A DNA stretch of 64,000 bases from Sporothrix humicola (lineage: Eukaryota; Ascomycota; Sordariomycetes; Ophiostomatales; Ophiostomataceae), in the NCBI GenBank assembly GCA_021396245.1, contig WNYE01000106.1, forward strand, positions 1-64,000. Reading direction: 5' to 3'. Shown here in pieces: positions 1 to 11,767 of this stretch. Numbering within the stretch: the stretch's first letter is position 1; each line of letters opens with the position of its first letter. The notes under the pieces are model-generated. The model was not told the DNA's origin. It searched no databases and worked only from the letters and a program-made list of their open reading frames with translations. Both the position numbers and the translations under genes were made by a program.

Positions 1-12
1 CCCCCCAGTCTC

Positions 13-1171
13 CTAGTTGTCCAGCGGAATCACGGTCGGGTCCCAGGTGATCGGCTTGTACTCGCTCGTCTGCTTGTCCAGCGTCGTCACTTCTTCGGCC
101 GTCAGCTCAAACTTGTACAGGTCGGTGTTCTCCGTGATGCGGCTCGGCGTCACGCTCTTGGGCAGTGGCACCATGCCCTTTTGCAGGCTCCACCGGAGGA
201 GAACCTGGGCTTCAGTGGCAGAGTACTTGGCCGCGAGTTCCTTCAAGACAGCCTCGCCCAGCCGCTGCCCCTTGACCAGCGGAGAGTACGCCTCGACGAC
301 CACGCCGTGCTTGGCGCTCCAGTCGACCAGGTCCTGGCGCGTCAGCCACGGGTGGATCTCCCACTGCCCGACGCTGATGACGCCTCCTTTGCCGGTGCCT
401 CTCTCGGCTTCCAACTCTTTGATGTGCCTCAACAACTCCTCCATGTGGTGCACGCCGTAGTTGCTCACGCCAATGGACCGCACTTTGCCGGCCTCGACCG
501 CCTCGACGAGCGCCTTCCATGCGCCCTTGCGCGCCGCCGACCCGCCGTACGGCGCGTGCACCAAAAAGAGGTCCACATACCCGAGGCCGGTAACTTTCAA
601 AGTGTTGTCGACAAGCGCCGCGGCCGCCTCGTACGACATGGCCGAGGGCGCGACTTTGCTCGTGAAAAAGAGCTCGCTGCGCGGCACGCCGCTCTTCAAG
701 AGCGCCGCGCCGGCCTCGGCCTCGTTCTCGTAGCCGGGCGCGCAGTCAAAGTGCCGGTAGCCCGCGGCGACGGCATTGAGGACGGCCTGTTCTGTTTCGG
801 CGGGGGGGCTGTACGTATAAGTAAGTAACATTAATTGCGAGGGGAAAGCTGATAAAGGCAAGGACAACGCACGTCTGGTAGAGCTGTGGGAATTGACGTC
901 AGCATACCGCACGCAGTAAGACGGGAACGGGGAGTTGGGTGATCTCCAAACCCAAAATCGGGGTCAGAGCGGGGCCGGGGCCGGGAAATATTCAAAGACT
1001 CAAATCTCACGCCCGACGATCACCGGGGGAATTCAAAACTCTAATCATCCTTCAACGCAGCTTCTTGTCTTCTTTCATACAGCCCTTCCCCCGACTTACA
1101 CCAAAGCCCAGTCGGGGCATCTCGTGGCCGCTGGCGAGCTTGACCGTGGAGTTGATCGTGAGGGGGGACAT
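13..1171 (-). CDS. Aldo/keto reductase (AKR family), three exons
   Basis: NADPH-dependent reductase of carbonyl compounds, predicted soluble, about 292 aa. I place the exons at 1171-1100, 883-873 (an 11-nt microexon) and 808-13. The first exon gives a start M-S-P-L-T and runs to L-G-F-G. The microexon adds L-Y-Q and part of T, and the third exon continues P-P-A-E. Together they rebuild the usual AKR N-terminal strand and lead into the GYRHFDCAPGYENE segment. The catalytic tetrad is visible: Asp and Tyr in FDCAPGYENE, Lys in FFTSK, His in LVHAP. The S-x-x-x-R type NADPH contacts lie near KSVTPSRI. Introns are 216 and 64 nt with GTAAGT and GTGCGT donors. A continuous frame starting at 912 exists but reads intron sequence and lacks the normal N-terminus. 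The substrate is unknown. Confidence 0.9.
873..883 (-). other. 11-nt microexon of the aldo/keto reductase
   Basis: CTCTACCAGAC on the minus strand is preceded by the acceptor CCCACAG and followed by the donor GTGCGT. Inclusion joins phase 0 to phase 2 exactly and restores L-Y-Q-T before P-P-A-E. Direct joining of the two large exons breaks the frame. Confidence 0.8.
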
Positions 1172-1994
1172 TGTGAGAGCCGTGCGTTGTGGTAGTTGTG
1201 GTATTGTCGGTATGGGGTTGCGGATGTCGGTTTCTTGTCAGGTTGTCGGTGTTTAACACGATCGAGATTGCAACTTAAATGACTTAAATGAGAGAAGAAG
1301 AAAGACAAGAGATCGATCTGAATCTGGATATTTCAGGGTGGACGTGCCTGCCTTTTATGTTCGATCGCACCTTACTTGGATCGGGCAGGCACGACCGGCA
1401 GGTGCCCTTACTTGTCCTCCCAGTCTCTCCATCTTCCATCGTTCCCTTTGGAGCAGGACCCAAGACCGGGCTGACAATGCCCAAGCGGAAGCTGGGACGG
1501 AGACTGGTCCGATGTTCGCTGTTGGTGTCGTAGGTACCTATCCCCTTCAGTGCAAGTCCATCCTCTGTAGTCCCATCTTGCTCAATGAAGCTTTCGATCC
1601 GCCCCGCGATCTCGGATCTGGCGTAAAGCTTTCTGCCTTGAGGTAGTTGCATCTATTGTATCACAATCTGATTTAATAAGCAGTGATTGTATTGTTGATT
1701 TCTTTCTTCTTTTGGCTTCTTTTGTAAGGTCGCATCCTACCCTCCATCCTTCGGCATCGGAATCCTTCTGTGCTATCGTGGCAATGGTGCCTGGCTAACA
1801 CCAGCCCTATCTCCGCCAACGTTCTTGACTTGGGACTAGTTTGACACTGGGCAGTGAAAGTGACAGCTGGCAGCCGGTGGTGGTTTCCTCTTTCACAATT
1901 ATTAATCCATCCCCCCAAACGTCGTCGGCTCCTTCTGTCGGGTTATCCGATGTTGACCCTTTTGTCGACCTTCTTTCGAATGTCCGCCTGTCCC
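1172..1994. other. Intergenic region, no gene recognised
   Basis: This is the upstream region of the aldo/keto reductase and the 3' flank of the Dabb gene, both on the minus strand. Short frames on both strands show no family resemblance, splice pattern or codon bias that I would trust. Confidence 0.6.
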
Positions 1995-2385
1995 CTAATA
2001 CTTTCCATTCTCAAAGTCCAGCACGGTAATCTTTTCCACCAGCGGGCCCATTGTCGTCACAAACGACCGGTGCACAGGGTCCTCCTTGACATAGTATGTG
2101 CGGTCCTCGGCATTCGCAAACTCGACCACGAAGCCGTGCGTGTTGCCTTGCTGCAGGGCGTTAGTGGTGCATCAAGAAAAGTATTTAATACCGTCACATC
2201 CTACTTGCCTGATGAGGCTCGATGGACATGTCTTGGCCGCCTTTGATGGAGAGCAGGTACGGCTTCTTCGTCTGCGGGTGGATGCAATCCTTGTCGATCT
2301 GGAGGAACTGTTCGCAGCCCTTGCGGATGACCTCGGGGTCGGTGTCTTCCTTGAACTGGAAGAGGACAACGTGTGAGACTGTCAT
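1995..2385 (-). CDS. Stress-responsive A/B barrel (Dabb) domain protein
   Basis: Small cytosolic protein of 110 aa, a typical length for single Dabb-domain (dimeric alpha+beta barrel) proteins. Exon 1 is 2385-2209 (59 codons) and exon 2 is 2150-1995. The start is M-T-V-S-H-V-V-L-F-Q-F-K, the first beta strand of the fold. The C-terminal exon has H-G-F-V-V-E-F and later D-P-V-H, both characteristic of Dabb proteins. The intron uses a GC donor, CAG|GCAAGT, with acceptor CTGCAG; both junctions are phase 0. No nearby GT donor keeps the frame. The function of most fungal members is unknown; some relatives are enzymes of polyketide or aromatic metabolism. The ATG context is good and upstream in-frame sequence looks untranslated. 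Confidence 0.85.
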
Positions 2386-4600
2386 GGTGGTTGTGGTCCG
2401 GGTGTTTTGATGGGATTGATTCGATGTGAGTTGATCTGATAATCTGAAAGATAGAGAATAAGACAAATGCACCGTATGAACAGCAAGCCCGGCAGCTTTT
2501 ATCTTCTTCTTCTTCCCCCAGTCTGTCGTGTTCCCCCAAGATGTCGGGTCGAGCTACCTTGTGGCCTGTACTCTGGGACTTGCCATCTGGACCCTCTCTC
2601 GTCTCTCTCCTCTCGCCCTCTTCTTCACCGTAATGTCCGGCGCCAGAGCTGTGAAGCTAGCAGAGAGCTCAAAAAAGATTCCATACAACAGGCATCGATC
2701 TGACGGCCAGTCTAGCCGCGAGCTTGAATTACAGGGATCAACGGGTGTGCCCGCCGGCAATCGACTCAGGATGCACGCAAAAATCAAGATAGACTCAGAA
2801 CTTATTTCGCAACTCAGCCTCGGAGTGGAACCTGGGGTGCATCCTGCCGGACGGCCAAATGCGCCGTGGCACCAGTCGATGCCTTTTCTGGGGATTTGGG
2901 GGACGGCGAGCATGTTCTCACAAGTATCTTGGATATGCTGTGCAACAAAGACACCACGTAGCCATTTATGTTATCGAGATGAGGCAGACAAGTAGCGTCA
3001 GGACAGAGGTCGCCGAAGATTTGCAAAATCCGGTTCTCATGATTGTTGATTTCAAATTCTATTTACAGTTGGAGTTTAGTTTGAATAGAAAAACGGCCCA
3101 GCACTTAAAGCCGCGATGTAAGATATCAGAATAAGCACAGCCTCGTGGCTGTTGACTCGGTCGGGGCAAGCTTCCGCCGAGGTCGGCCGATTTGGTGCGG
3201 GAGGACATACCGCGTGTGAACTTGTAAACGTTCAGTGAAATTGAGTTCCAATATTTTTTTTTATTCTTTCTTACTATTGCGTAGTCTGTAAGTTCATGTA
3301 GTTTCACAAAACAAGCTGCTGTTATCATAAGTCGACAAAACATGAGAGTTCAGTCCAGTCAGTTCAAATGGCCAAGATGACAACATCATTCATCTAATAA
3401 AGAACCTGGCTGCTGTGAAAAGCCATGAATATTATCCAGTTTCCTGCTTATGTTAATTGCATACAATGTCGTGTAAATGCAGTCTGCTGTTGCTTCGCAT
3501 CATGAATTGTTTTATCAAGGTCTGGCCGTGGTAAGGTCAGCCCGACGGTCAACAGCCAATAAGGCTATTTAAGATGATAAACATGGTGGGGCACGCATTT
3601 CAGCCCTGTTACGTCATCTTTGTCGCTGTAAACTCTCATTCTCCAGCATCTGACAGCACAGAGACCTCGAGAAGGATTGTGTCTTCGGCCAAAGTCGCCG
3701 TTGGCAAAGTGTGTGAAACGAGACAATGTTTCTCGTTGGTCGAGACGAGTGTTCAAAGTCTAACCTTATCTTTTGCGACGATGATAGCAAAGCCAATGGA
3801 TGGAAAGGTGTCTCAATGCATATCTCTTCTTCAATGCATCCTTTGTTTTCGGTGGCTTGCCCAGGCCCAGCCAATACGCACTAACGAATTTGTGAGAACG
3901 GAGGAAGCGGTCAATTTACAATGTAGAATTACAGAAATACAGCGCATTGCCTGCCCCAACCGTGGTTGCGACAGGGTTCCTCACCTTCGGATCCCGCGGA
4001 CATGCCCCCAGCTCCAGCCAGAGCTTCCTTTTGAGCTCCCATTTGAGCTCCCATCCTTGCCGAACATCCCCTCCAAAAACGACCCAAATGACGTTTTGCA
4101 CTTTCTTTTGCCATTTCCTGCCGCTGCTCTCCCGCGCTTTTGTTCTTGTCTTTCTGATTGACAGAATGATGCTTGTTTTGCCCGACAGGTGCAAGATCGC
4201 CCGGCGCATTTTACTATTTTACTGTAGACACAGATACGAAGTACGAGCGACGTGCATATGCTTTTTTGACAGTAGAACTTCTTGAGCTTCTTTCGCCTTT
4301 GACTTTTGACTTGTGATTGATTGACGGCCAATTTAGCCTCTGGGTCTGCCTTCCATTCCCTCTAGAAGCCAATCGTTCGCATTTTTCTGTCAATAGCGAG
4401 CGCCATTGACTTTTTGGTGACTTTTAGGCCCGTCAAAGGCCCGTCAAAGGCCCATCATAACCCTTCATAGCCCATCATAGCCCATCAAATCTCAGGGCCA
4501 GACCTGTCGCAAAGTAAGCCGCCGCGCCAGCCTAACGCCCAATGCGGCAGCGACGACGGTAACCTCGGGTCGTCAGCAGATGAGATGTGCAGGGCCAGCT
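2386..4600. other. Intergenic region with short direct repeats
   Basis: No gene is recognised. Near 4427-4490 there is a run of related 10-12 nt words (GCCCGTCAAAG, then CCCATCATAG variants) in direct orientation. Small open frames at 3574-4161 and elsewhere look like chance frames. Confidence 0.55.
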
Positions 4601-6282
4601 CCTACCAAATCTGAACTGAGAGTCGTACGTCGTACGACGTACTTGCCTTTCGCGATAGTAGAACCTTTATGATATTTGCCTCTCTGTTTTGTGCAGGAAA
4701 GAGCGCACCTTCCAAGATCCCACCGCAATGGTCCTGTGCCTGGTTTTGGTGTAGTCAAATCGATCGAGTGGATCGTGCCTTCCTTTTTCTTGTCTTTGTC
4801 TTGACTCGCTTGTCTTGTCCCTTCTCTTTCATCCCTCCTCGGCCTCGTCTCCTTTTTCCTCTTTCCTTTTTCCTTTTTCCTCTTTTCCCCATTCGTTTTC
4901 ACTTTTCCTTCTCCCTTTTAGTCTCCACATTCTCGCACTCTACCAAAACCCGAGACCGCATCTCGCATCTTGTCGCATCGCATCGTCACCGCTCCGACGC
5001 CGACATTTTTGTGTCTTGTGTTTTCGAGCTTTGTCCCCTCGCTTTCTGCAACAAAGCCCTCACCAAACCTGTCTCCAACATAACTCTTTCCAAATATCCC
5101 GCGCGCACATCCAAAAACATACAGGTCCCCCGCCTTATGCACATGCAGCCCGACTGCAACTGAGAATTGGACTATCAGTCCGACATACCTTCAGTCTACC
5201 GCACTACCACTCCACATGCAGCCGCTCCTTCAGAGCTCCTCCTGATCCTTTGGCACCAACGAAGCTCACCTACAGCTCCCTGGTCTTCCATTGTCCACCG
5301 TCCACCCACTTTCCTCCCTGGCCACTCACGTGCCGCATCTTTCATCCTTACGACGTTACGCTTTTCTGTCGCTTTTCTGCGAGCCAAGCTTCATCGAACC
5401 CCGACGGAGGAGAGAGCTACCAAAAGCTTACCACGACTCTTTCCACAATTCCCACAATTCCGCCGTCACCGCCGACCGCCACTACAGCTTCTCATATTCT
5501 CTCACTTCTTTTCCCTGTCGTAAACTTTTGCGCTCCAATCAGCTATCAGCTGCAACCGTCTATTCTTGTCTCTCGTCTTCTCGCCTTCTCGTCATCTCAC
5601 CTATCTGACCTATCTGACCTCTCACGGCATTTCTCTCACATTTCCGACAACCCTAAATAGAGCAGCCACGGCAAAGCTTCTGACCACTGCTCGTTTATGT
5701 CTGCACACCACACACCCACAGCTTCTGGCCGCACACACACACACTCTCTTCCATATCTTGCACCTCGCACGAGGCTCGTTCCCTCTCACCGGCCAATCCG
5801 CAAACCCGAATCCTCCGGCGTCTGGGCTGCCACCCTTTTTGGACTTTTTGGCTTTTTCTAGACGACACCTCGACTTCCTGCTCCCTTTGCGAAACACGAG
5901 GCTCTTCTTCCCCAGCCTGCCGCCAACAATCGCAATCTATCGACATTGCCCGCTCGCTTTCTTCGTATCCCGCGGCTTCCATTGACAAGCATTCGATCGA
6001 CGGCTTGTGCCACCGCCGCGCGCATTCTGCCCTCACAACCCCCACACCAACCTCAAGTCTCAAAGAAAACCCGACAGACAGGGCCCAATGTCGCGAGCCT
6101 AGACGACCCGACGTCCCACAACTCGGTGGCGGATCAGCCGGATTGCTCACCATCCAACCGGCAGACGTGCCTCGCATAGAGCCTCGCAGAGAGCCTCGCA
6201 TTCGTTTGCTCGTAACTCGCAAAACACACAAACACCACACATCCTCCCATACATATATACATATTTATATACCACACCCGCA
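4601..6282 (+). promoter_or_regulatory. Long pyrimidine-rich leader/promoter of the WD40 gene
   Basis: About 1.5 kb immediately upstream of the WD40 start is strongly C/T-rich on the plus strand, with many CTTTTCC, TCTC and CACC tracts. CT-rich stretches near transcription starts are common in filamentous fungi, but the length here is unusual. The overlapping frames (for example 4815-5660) are Ser/Pro/His-rich in a way expected from CT-rich DNA and are not credible genes. A TATATA-rich stretch lies at 6250-6272, just before the ATG. Confidence 0.5.
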
Positions 6283-9200
6283 ATGGCCGCCCTCCTCGGA
6301 GCCTTAAAGGGCGGCCAGGACCGATCCCAGGACCGGGACGACGTGCCCTTTCGCAACGGCAACAACAGCAACAATAGCAGCAGCATTGCCGTGCCTCCAA
6401 CGGCCACAGCCTCGTCCGCAACAGTCACCGCCTCTAACGGCAACAACATACCAAAGACACCGACGTCATCCGATGGTCAACGTAAGTTTTGCGCCCTTCT
6501 TTCTTCTTCTTCTTTTTTGTGTTTCGTCAAGACATAGTCATACCGGCGGCATTCGGTGTCGATGTCGTCATTGGCGCATGTAGTGCTATGGCCGTCGTCT
6601 CTGGTCGTTCTCATGTCCCTCGGCTCGTCTTTTGTCTTTTTGTCTTGTGTATATCGTTTTTCTTTTGTGTTTTCTTTTGTGTTTTCTTTTGTTTCTCCTC
6701 CCTTTTTCTATTTGTTCCATCTTTCAAGGGGTTGTGCTTCTATTTCCGTCATCCCACCTTTGCATATTTCAACATTCGACAACACACGTCCAACACCCTT
6801 CTTTTAAGCATAAACCACAGCCACGATTAGACGATTAGGCTGCCGTTTATTTTCCTTGAATTTCTTCGACATCACCCCCCCATTCTGTTGATTTTCCCCT
6901 GAACTCGCCTATTGTTCCCCTTTTGTACCTTTTGTCCCTTTCGTCCCTCTTTATTTTGACTCCGGGCCCCTGATCCCCACGTTTTTTCGCCTCCGGCCGG
7001 CTGTTATCCACCCGTCTTACTCTCCCGCCCTCAAGCATCGCGAACTGAACCCGAGGCTGGCTCGTTCCCAACCCGATCGATCTCACGACGGCGCATCTTC
7101 CGCTCGCTCCTTCCCCCCACAATACGAGACTCTTCGACTTCAGGTTTCTATTTTCACTTCATTTTCAAGCCTGTCTCTTAAATTGGGAAGCCCCAATCTC
7201 CCTTGTTACACACATCTCCGCACATCGCTCATCACTCATCGCTCATTCAAGTCTCTTTGAGCAAGCGCATTCCATCATGTCTGGGCATTGCATCCTCGAG
7301 TGGGGCCGGCGTACGTGTTCATCTCGGGCGTTCTCCTCCACCCTGATCTTGACCGTACGTCTTGGCTCGCCTTGTCCATAAAAGTTTGAAGCGCTTTTCG
7401 CAATCGCACAATCCTACTGAGATGCACAAGCTTTGGAAGAGAACGAAAACTCTTGGGGCGGAGAATAAGGGAAAATCACAAAACACATGGCAATTCAGGG
7501 CACAACACGAGCCACGAGGAATGAGAACAAGGACCAAACGAGAAGAAACGCTGTTGCCTGAGGACGTGCACTAGCTTTATCCAAGCTTGACTAACATCGA
7601 CAACAGCACAGCCTTCCACATCGTCCACCGCCGGAGTCTCTGTAGCATCTCCACAACCAACAGCAGCCGCAGTTCGCAAGCCGCCAAGGCTCTCGCGCGG
7701 CCCGTCCGTACGCACACCAGCCAGGGGACCTGTTGTTCCTGGTGCTGTTGGAGGTGGTGATTTAGAGCAGCAGAAACAACAACAATTGCAATCACCGCAA
7801 GTGCCGCAGCAACCTACATCGGCAACTTCCGTCCAATCGAGCAGCGCCTCTGCAAATACGTCGTCCATCGACCCGCTCTCCCAGGTAAGAAATATATGAA
7901 TCATCATGAAGGAGGTCTTCTCTGGATCTGCCTAGATAAACCTGGTCCGCCCATGCATATGCACACACCGCGGAGTTTATTTCCCACGTGGCGTTTGATT
8001 GTCTTTTGATTTATATTTATCTCCTTTGTTTTAAACTCGGGCGTCGAATGAGACGTTGGCTAATACGCGGGTACGCACCTCTCCACTACTACAGCACATC
8101 TTTTTAAGAACCAACACAGACCAATTACGAAACCCCAAACTCCGGTCCTATGCCGCAGGGCCAGACAGCCCAGGTCCAGATGCATCGTCTCCCACTGCCG
8201 ATATATCGCAGCGCTTCTCCTCGCCGAGCGCCGATGTAGGAAAAGAGAAGAAGTAAGCGGCACTCTCTCCAAAAATACCGTCTTGCCTATCCCCCCCACT
8301 AACACCTACCAGAAAAGGATTTCTCGGCCGACTGAGCATGCGCGCAGGCAGGAAGAAGGAGGATGCCAGCGACTATGCGTCCGAAGCAGGCGAGCCCCGC
8401 GACGAGGGCTCCAATGCCCACGTCTTCTCGTCCATTGTCGACTCGGCCGGCTTCATCCCCCACCACAAGGAGCCGCCGCGCTACATCCGCGTCAAGTCGC
8501 ACAACAAAAAGGTCAAGGAGTTTGACCGCATGTTCCTCGCCCAGGAGCTGATCGGCACACGGCCACTGGAAACACACACCGACACACGGAATCCCGTCGT
8601 GACCGTATCGACGGCCGGCCAGGGACGCAAGAAGACGGCCACTGGCGGCGCAGTATGGGCGACCGAATTTAGCAAAGACGGCAAATACCTTGCGGCCGGT
8701 GGCCGTGACCATGTCGTCCGTGTCTGGCAGGTTATCTCAACCGCCGAGGACCGTCGGTTACAAGAAGAGGAGGAAGCTCAGAGTGACAGTGCCGACGAGC
8801 GGCTCAGTGCACCTGTGTTTCTCGAGAAGCCCGTGCAAGAGTTCCGGGGGCACACCGGCGAGATTCTCGACCTGAGCTGGAGCAAGAACAACTTTTTGCT
8901 ATCGACGTCCATGGACAAAACTGTCCGTCTGTGGCACACGAGCCGGAATGAGTGTCTCTGTACTTTCAAACACAAAGAACTGGTCAGCAAGATCGCCTTC
9001 CACCCCAAGGATGACCGCTTCTTCCTAGCAGGCTGCCTTGACGCCACTCTTCGCCTGTGGAGCATCCCCGACAAGTCGGTCGCCTTTTCCGCCCAGCTTG
9101 CCGATATGATCACGGCAGTCGCCTTTTCACCAGACGGCAAGACGGCCATTGCGGGCCTGCTGAGTGGCTTCTGCTACTTGCTGGAAACCGAAGGGCTGAA

Positions 9201-11352
9201 GCCGCTCACACAAATCCACGTGCGCTCATCGCGTGGCCGCAATGCCAAGGGTAGTAAGATCACCGGAATTACCCCCATGGTCCTGCCTGGTGCACGCGCC
9301 GGCGAGGCGGCCATCCTTGTGACGTCAACCGACGCGCGTGTGCGCCTCTACAATTTGAGAGACAAGACACTGGACTGCAAGTTCAAGGGCCACGAACACG
9401 CCAGCGGGCAGCTCTCTGCCAACTTTAGCGACGACGGCAAGTATGTCATCTGCGGCAGCGAGGCCAAAAAGGTCTTTATCTGGAACGCGACACCCAGCGA
9501 TTCCATCACCAAGGACCGCTATCCGTGCGAGACCTTTGACGCACACGGCGACATGGTGACCACGGCCATTTTCGCGCCCGTCCGGACCCGCCAGCTGCTC
9601 GGTGCATCGGGCGACCCCATCTACGACCTCTGCAACCCGCCTCCCATCCAGCTCATGTCCCTCGAAGAGACTCTGGCGTCGCAGTCGGGCATGTCCAACA
9701 ACACGCTCAACCACAACGAAGACAGCGATGCACCGCAATCCCCCAACCCCAACCCGCTGCCGCCGCCCCGCGCCCGCCCCGAAGAGTCGCCGGCCTACAT
9801 TGCCCGCTCGACGCACTACGACGGTAATATCATTGTCACGAGCGACGACACGGGCATCATCAAGGTGTTCCGGCAGGACTGTGCGGCCAAGAAGAGGAAG
9901 CACGAGAGCTGGGAGACGGGCTCCAACTTTGGCGGCAAACTGGGCGGCTCGCGCATTGTCGGACGCAGCGGCAGCATCATTACACGCACAAGCGCCAGCA
10001 GCGCCGCCCATTCTCGCCGTGGATCACTTTCTCTGCCGTCGCACTTGGCAGGCGGCGCAGGAGGAATCAGCACAGCAGGCAGCTCGCCGCAGATCGGTGG
10101 TAACCCAGACAGCATCAACCGCTGGCGGCAAGGCATCGAGGGTGGTGGCAGCAGCCGGCCCAACTCGCTCATCGGTACAACGCCTGTGCGGAGCGAGCGG
10201 TCCATCTCGCCAAACAAGTCGTCCAGGACGCCGCTGAGTGCGTCGGGTGGACTGGCCAGCGACGCCCGCAAGCAGCCGTATGCAGCCACGACGAGCTCGC
10301 CGTTGTCGCCGCATTTTGCGACAAATCAAACCGGCCGGGTTGGCATGACCGCGTCGACAATGAGCCCGACTTCAGGCACATTTGCTACGTCCGCTCGCGG
10401 CAAGCCCATCCTCACACCGCCAGTCGAAGGTGTGGCGGCAACAGGGACAAGAGGCGGCACCACATCCAAGCCGGAACCGTCCAACCGTGACAGCGGTCTC
10501 GGTGTCGACTCCAATGCCTCGAGGCCCAGCGACGACACGACAGACAGTGCCCCGCTGGCAACAACCATCAAGATCCAGGAGCCCAAGGGCGGTGTCCGCG
10601 AGCACACGGGCGACGATGAGGACAGTGGCGGGACGGCCGATCCGGCCAAGCCAGACCCGTCGACCGAGTCCATGGCGTACCGCTCGGAAGACGGCGCGCT
10701 GCGGCTCGACCCGGCCGGCGCCAGTTTTGGCTTCTGGAACCTGAGCCGGTGGAAGGGCATCTCGGGCCTGCGCACATCGCTGATTGGCGGCGGCTCGAGC
10801 TCGTCGGCCGCCGAGCCGACGAGCCCGGTCGAGTCGACCACCAGCGACAAGGATAAGAGTGAGAACGGTGACAGTAAGCCTGCGCACAGCCGGCGCCGTT
10901 CGTTGGGTGTTAATCTCATTCCCAAATCCCCGCTGTCCAAGTCCGAGGCCACCGCCGACGATCGTCCGTCCCAGGCCCGCCAAAAGTCGAGCGCCGGCCG
11001 TTCCCTTTTGTCGCCCGCCATTACCATTGCTACCGAGGACGGCGACGTGCACGACTACATGGACGAGCGGAATGGGGGTGGCGCTGGTTCTTCCGGTAAC
11101 AACCTCCTTACGCCCGGCTCGCGCCAGCAGAGCCTGTACGGAACACGCACGGGCTCCATTGTCAGCCGCCTCAGTTCGGAAATGACCAGCACAGACGGCG
11201 ACCGCCTGACGGACGACGACGACGGCGAGGACGGCGTCGAGATGGTGTGCACAAAATGCGGCGGGCGGCAGTTCAAGGCGCGGCGCGTCGCGGGCGTGCA
11301 GCGCCTGCAGTGCAGCCGGTGCGGCAAAGTCCTGGAGGAGAAGAGGCTGTAG
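6283..11352 (+). CDS. WD40-repeat protein with C-terminal zinc ribbon (Dgr2/YMR102C-like)
   Basis: Predicted 1224 aa from exons 6283-6481, 7607-7884, 8095-8252 and 8313-11352. Phases match at every junction (1, 0, 2). The donors are GTAAGT, GTAAGA and GTAAGC, and the first acceptor follows a clear TGACTAAC branch site. The N-terminal 220 residues are Ser/Thr/Gln-rich and disordered. Seven-blade WD40 sequence begins around residue 325, with blades ending V-R-V-W-Q, V-R-L-W-H and L-R-L-W-S, and further repeats to about residue 550. A long low-complexity Ser/Gly/Pro region follows. The last 36 residues carry C-x2-C and C-x2-C pairs (CTKCGG and CSRCGK), a probable zinc ribbon. Fungal WD40 proteins of this layout are poorly characterised; yeast relatives link to drug and glucose-analogue resistance. 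Intron 1 is unusually long (1125 nt). Confidence 0.85.
7277..7310 (+). other. Possible alternative first exon of the WD40 gene
   Basis: Inside the 1.1-kb first intron an ATG at 7277 opens 11 codons plus one base before a GTACGT donor at 7311. That is phase 1, the same phase as the main first exon, so it could splice to the exon at 7607 and give a much shorter N-terminus. The DNA before it (6850-7276) has promoter-like CT tracts. Inferred only. Confidence 0.35.
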
Positions 11353-11767
11353 GCCAGTCTCTGAGTACATATCAGTCTGCACTCTTCATTTTTCTTTTGT
11401 TTTGTTTCTGTCCATAGGAAGGAGTCGGGTTGCATTGGGTCGGCCAAAACGGCGAGCATATTCTGGTGTTATTTGTTTTGCATCTTTGTCTTTATTACCA
11501 TCGCATAGTCTGCATTCTGGAATACACATTTGTCCTGTCACAATATCACAACAGTCCTTTCGTCATCAATTCCCAAGTGATCAATCTGTATTGATTCTGG
11601 TATAAAAATAGGCCATGCTATGGGTTATGCGAACAGCCTCGGTGCTCGCCGTCGTCAGTCAGGCAGAGCATGATGTGGTATTCCGCCTCCTCTCTCCATC
11701 CTTTTCAGGCTTCTTTCATCCGTATGTATTGTTCTCGTCGTGGATATGCCGTCGTCCCCCGTCTCCC
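11353..11767. other. Convergent 3' regions
   Basis: Shared 3' flank of the WD40 gene (plus) and the thioredoxin gene (minus). T-rich tracts and a TATAAAAATA stretch near 11602 fit polyadenylation signals. No gene seen. Confidence 0.5.

Noticed and set aside
4815..5660. 281-codon Ser/Pro/His-rich frame upstream of the WD40 gene
   Set aside because: Explained by the CT-rich leader; no domain and atypical codon use.
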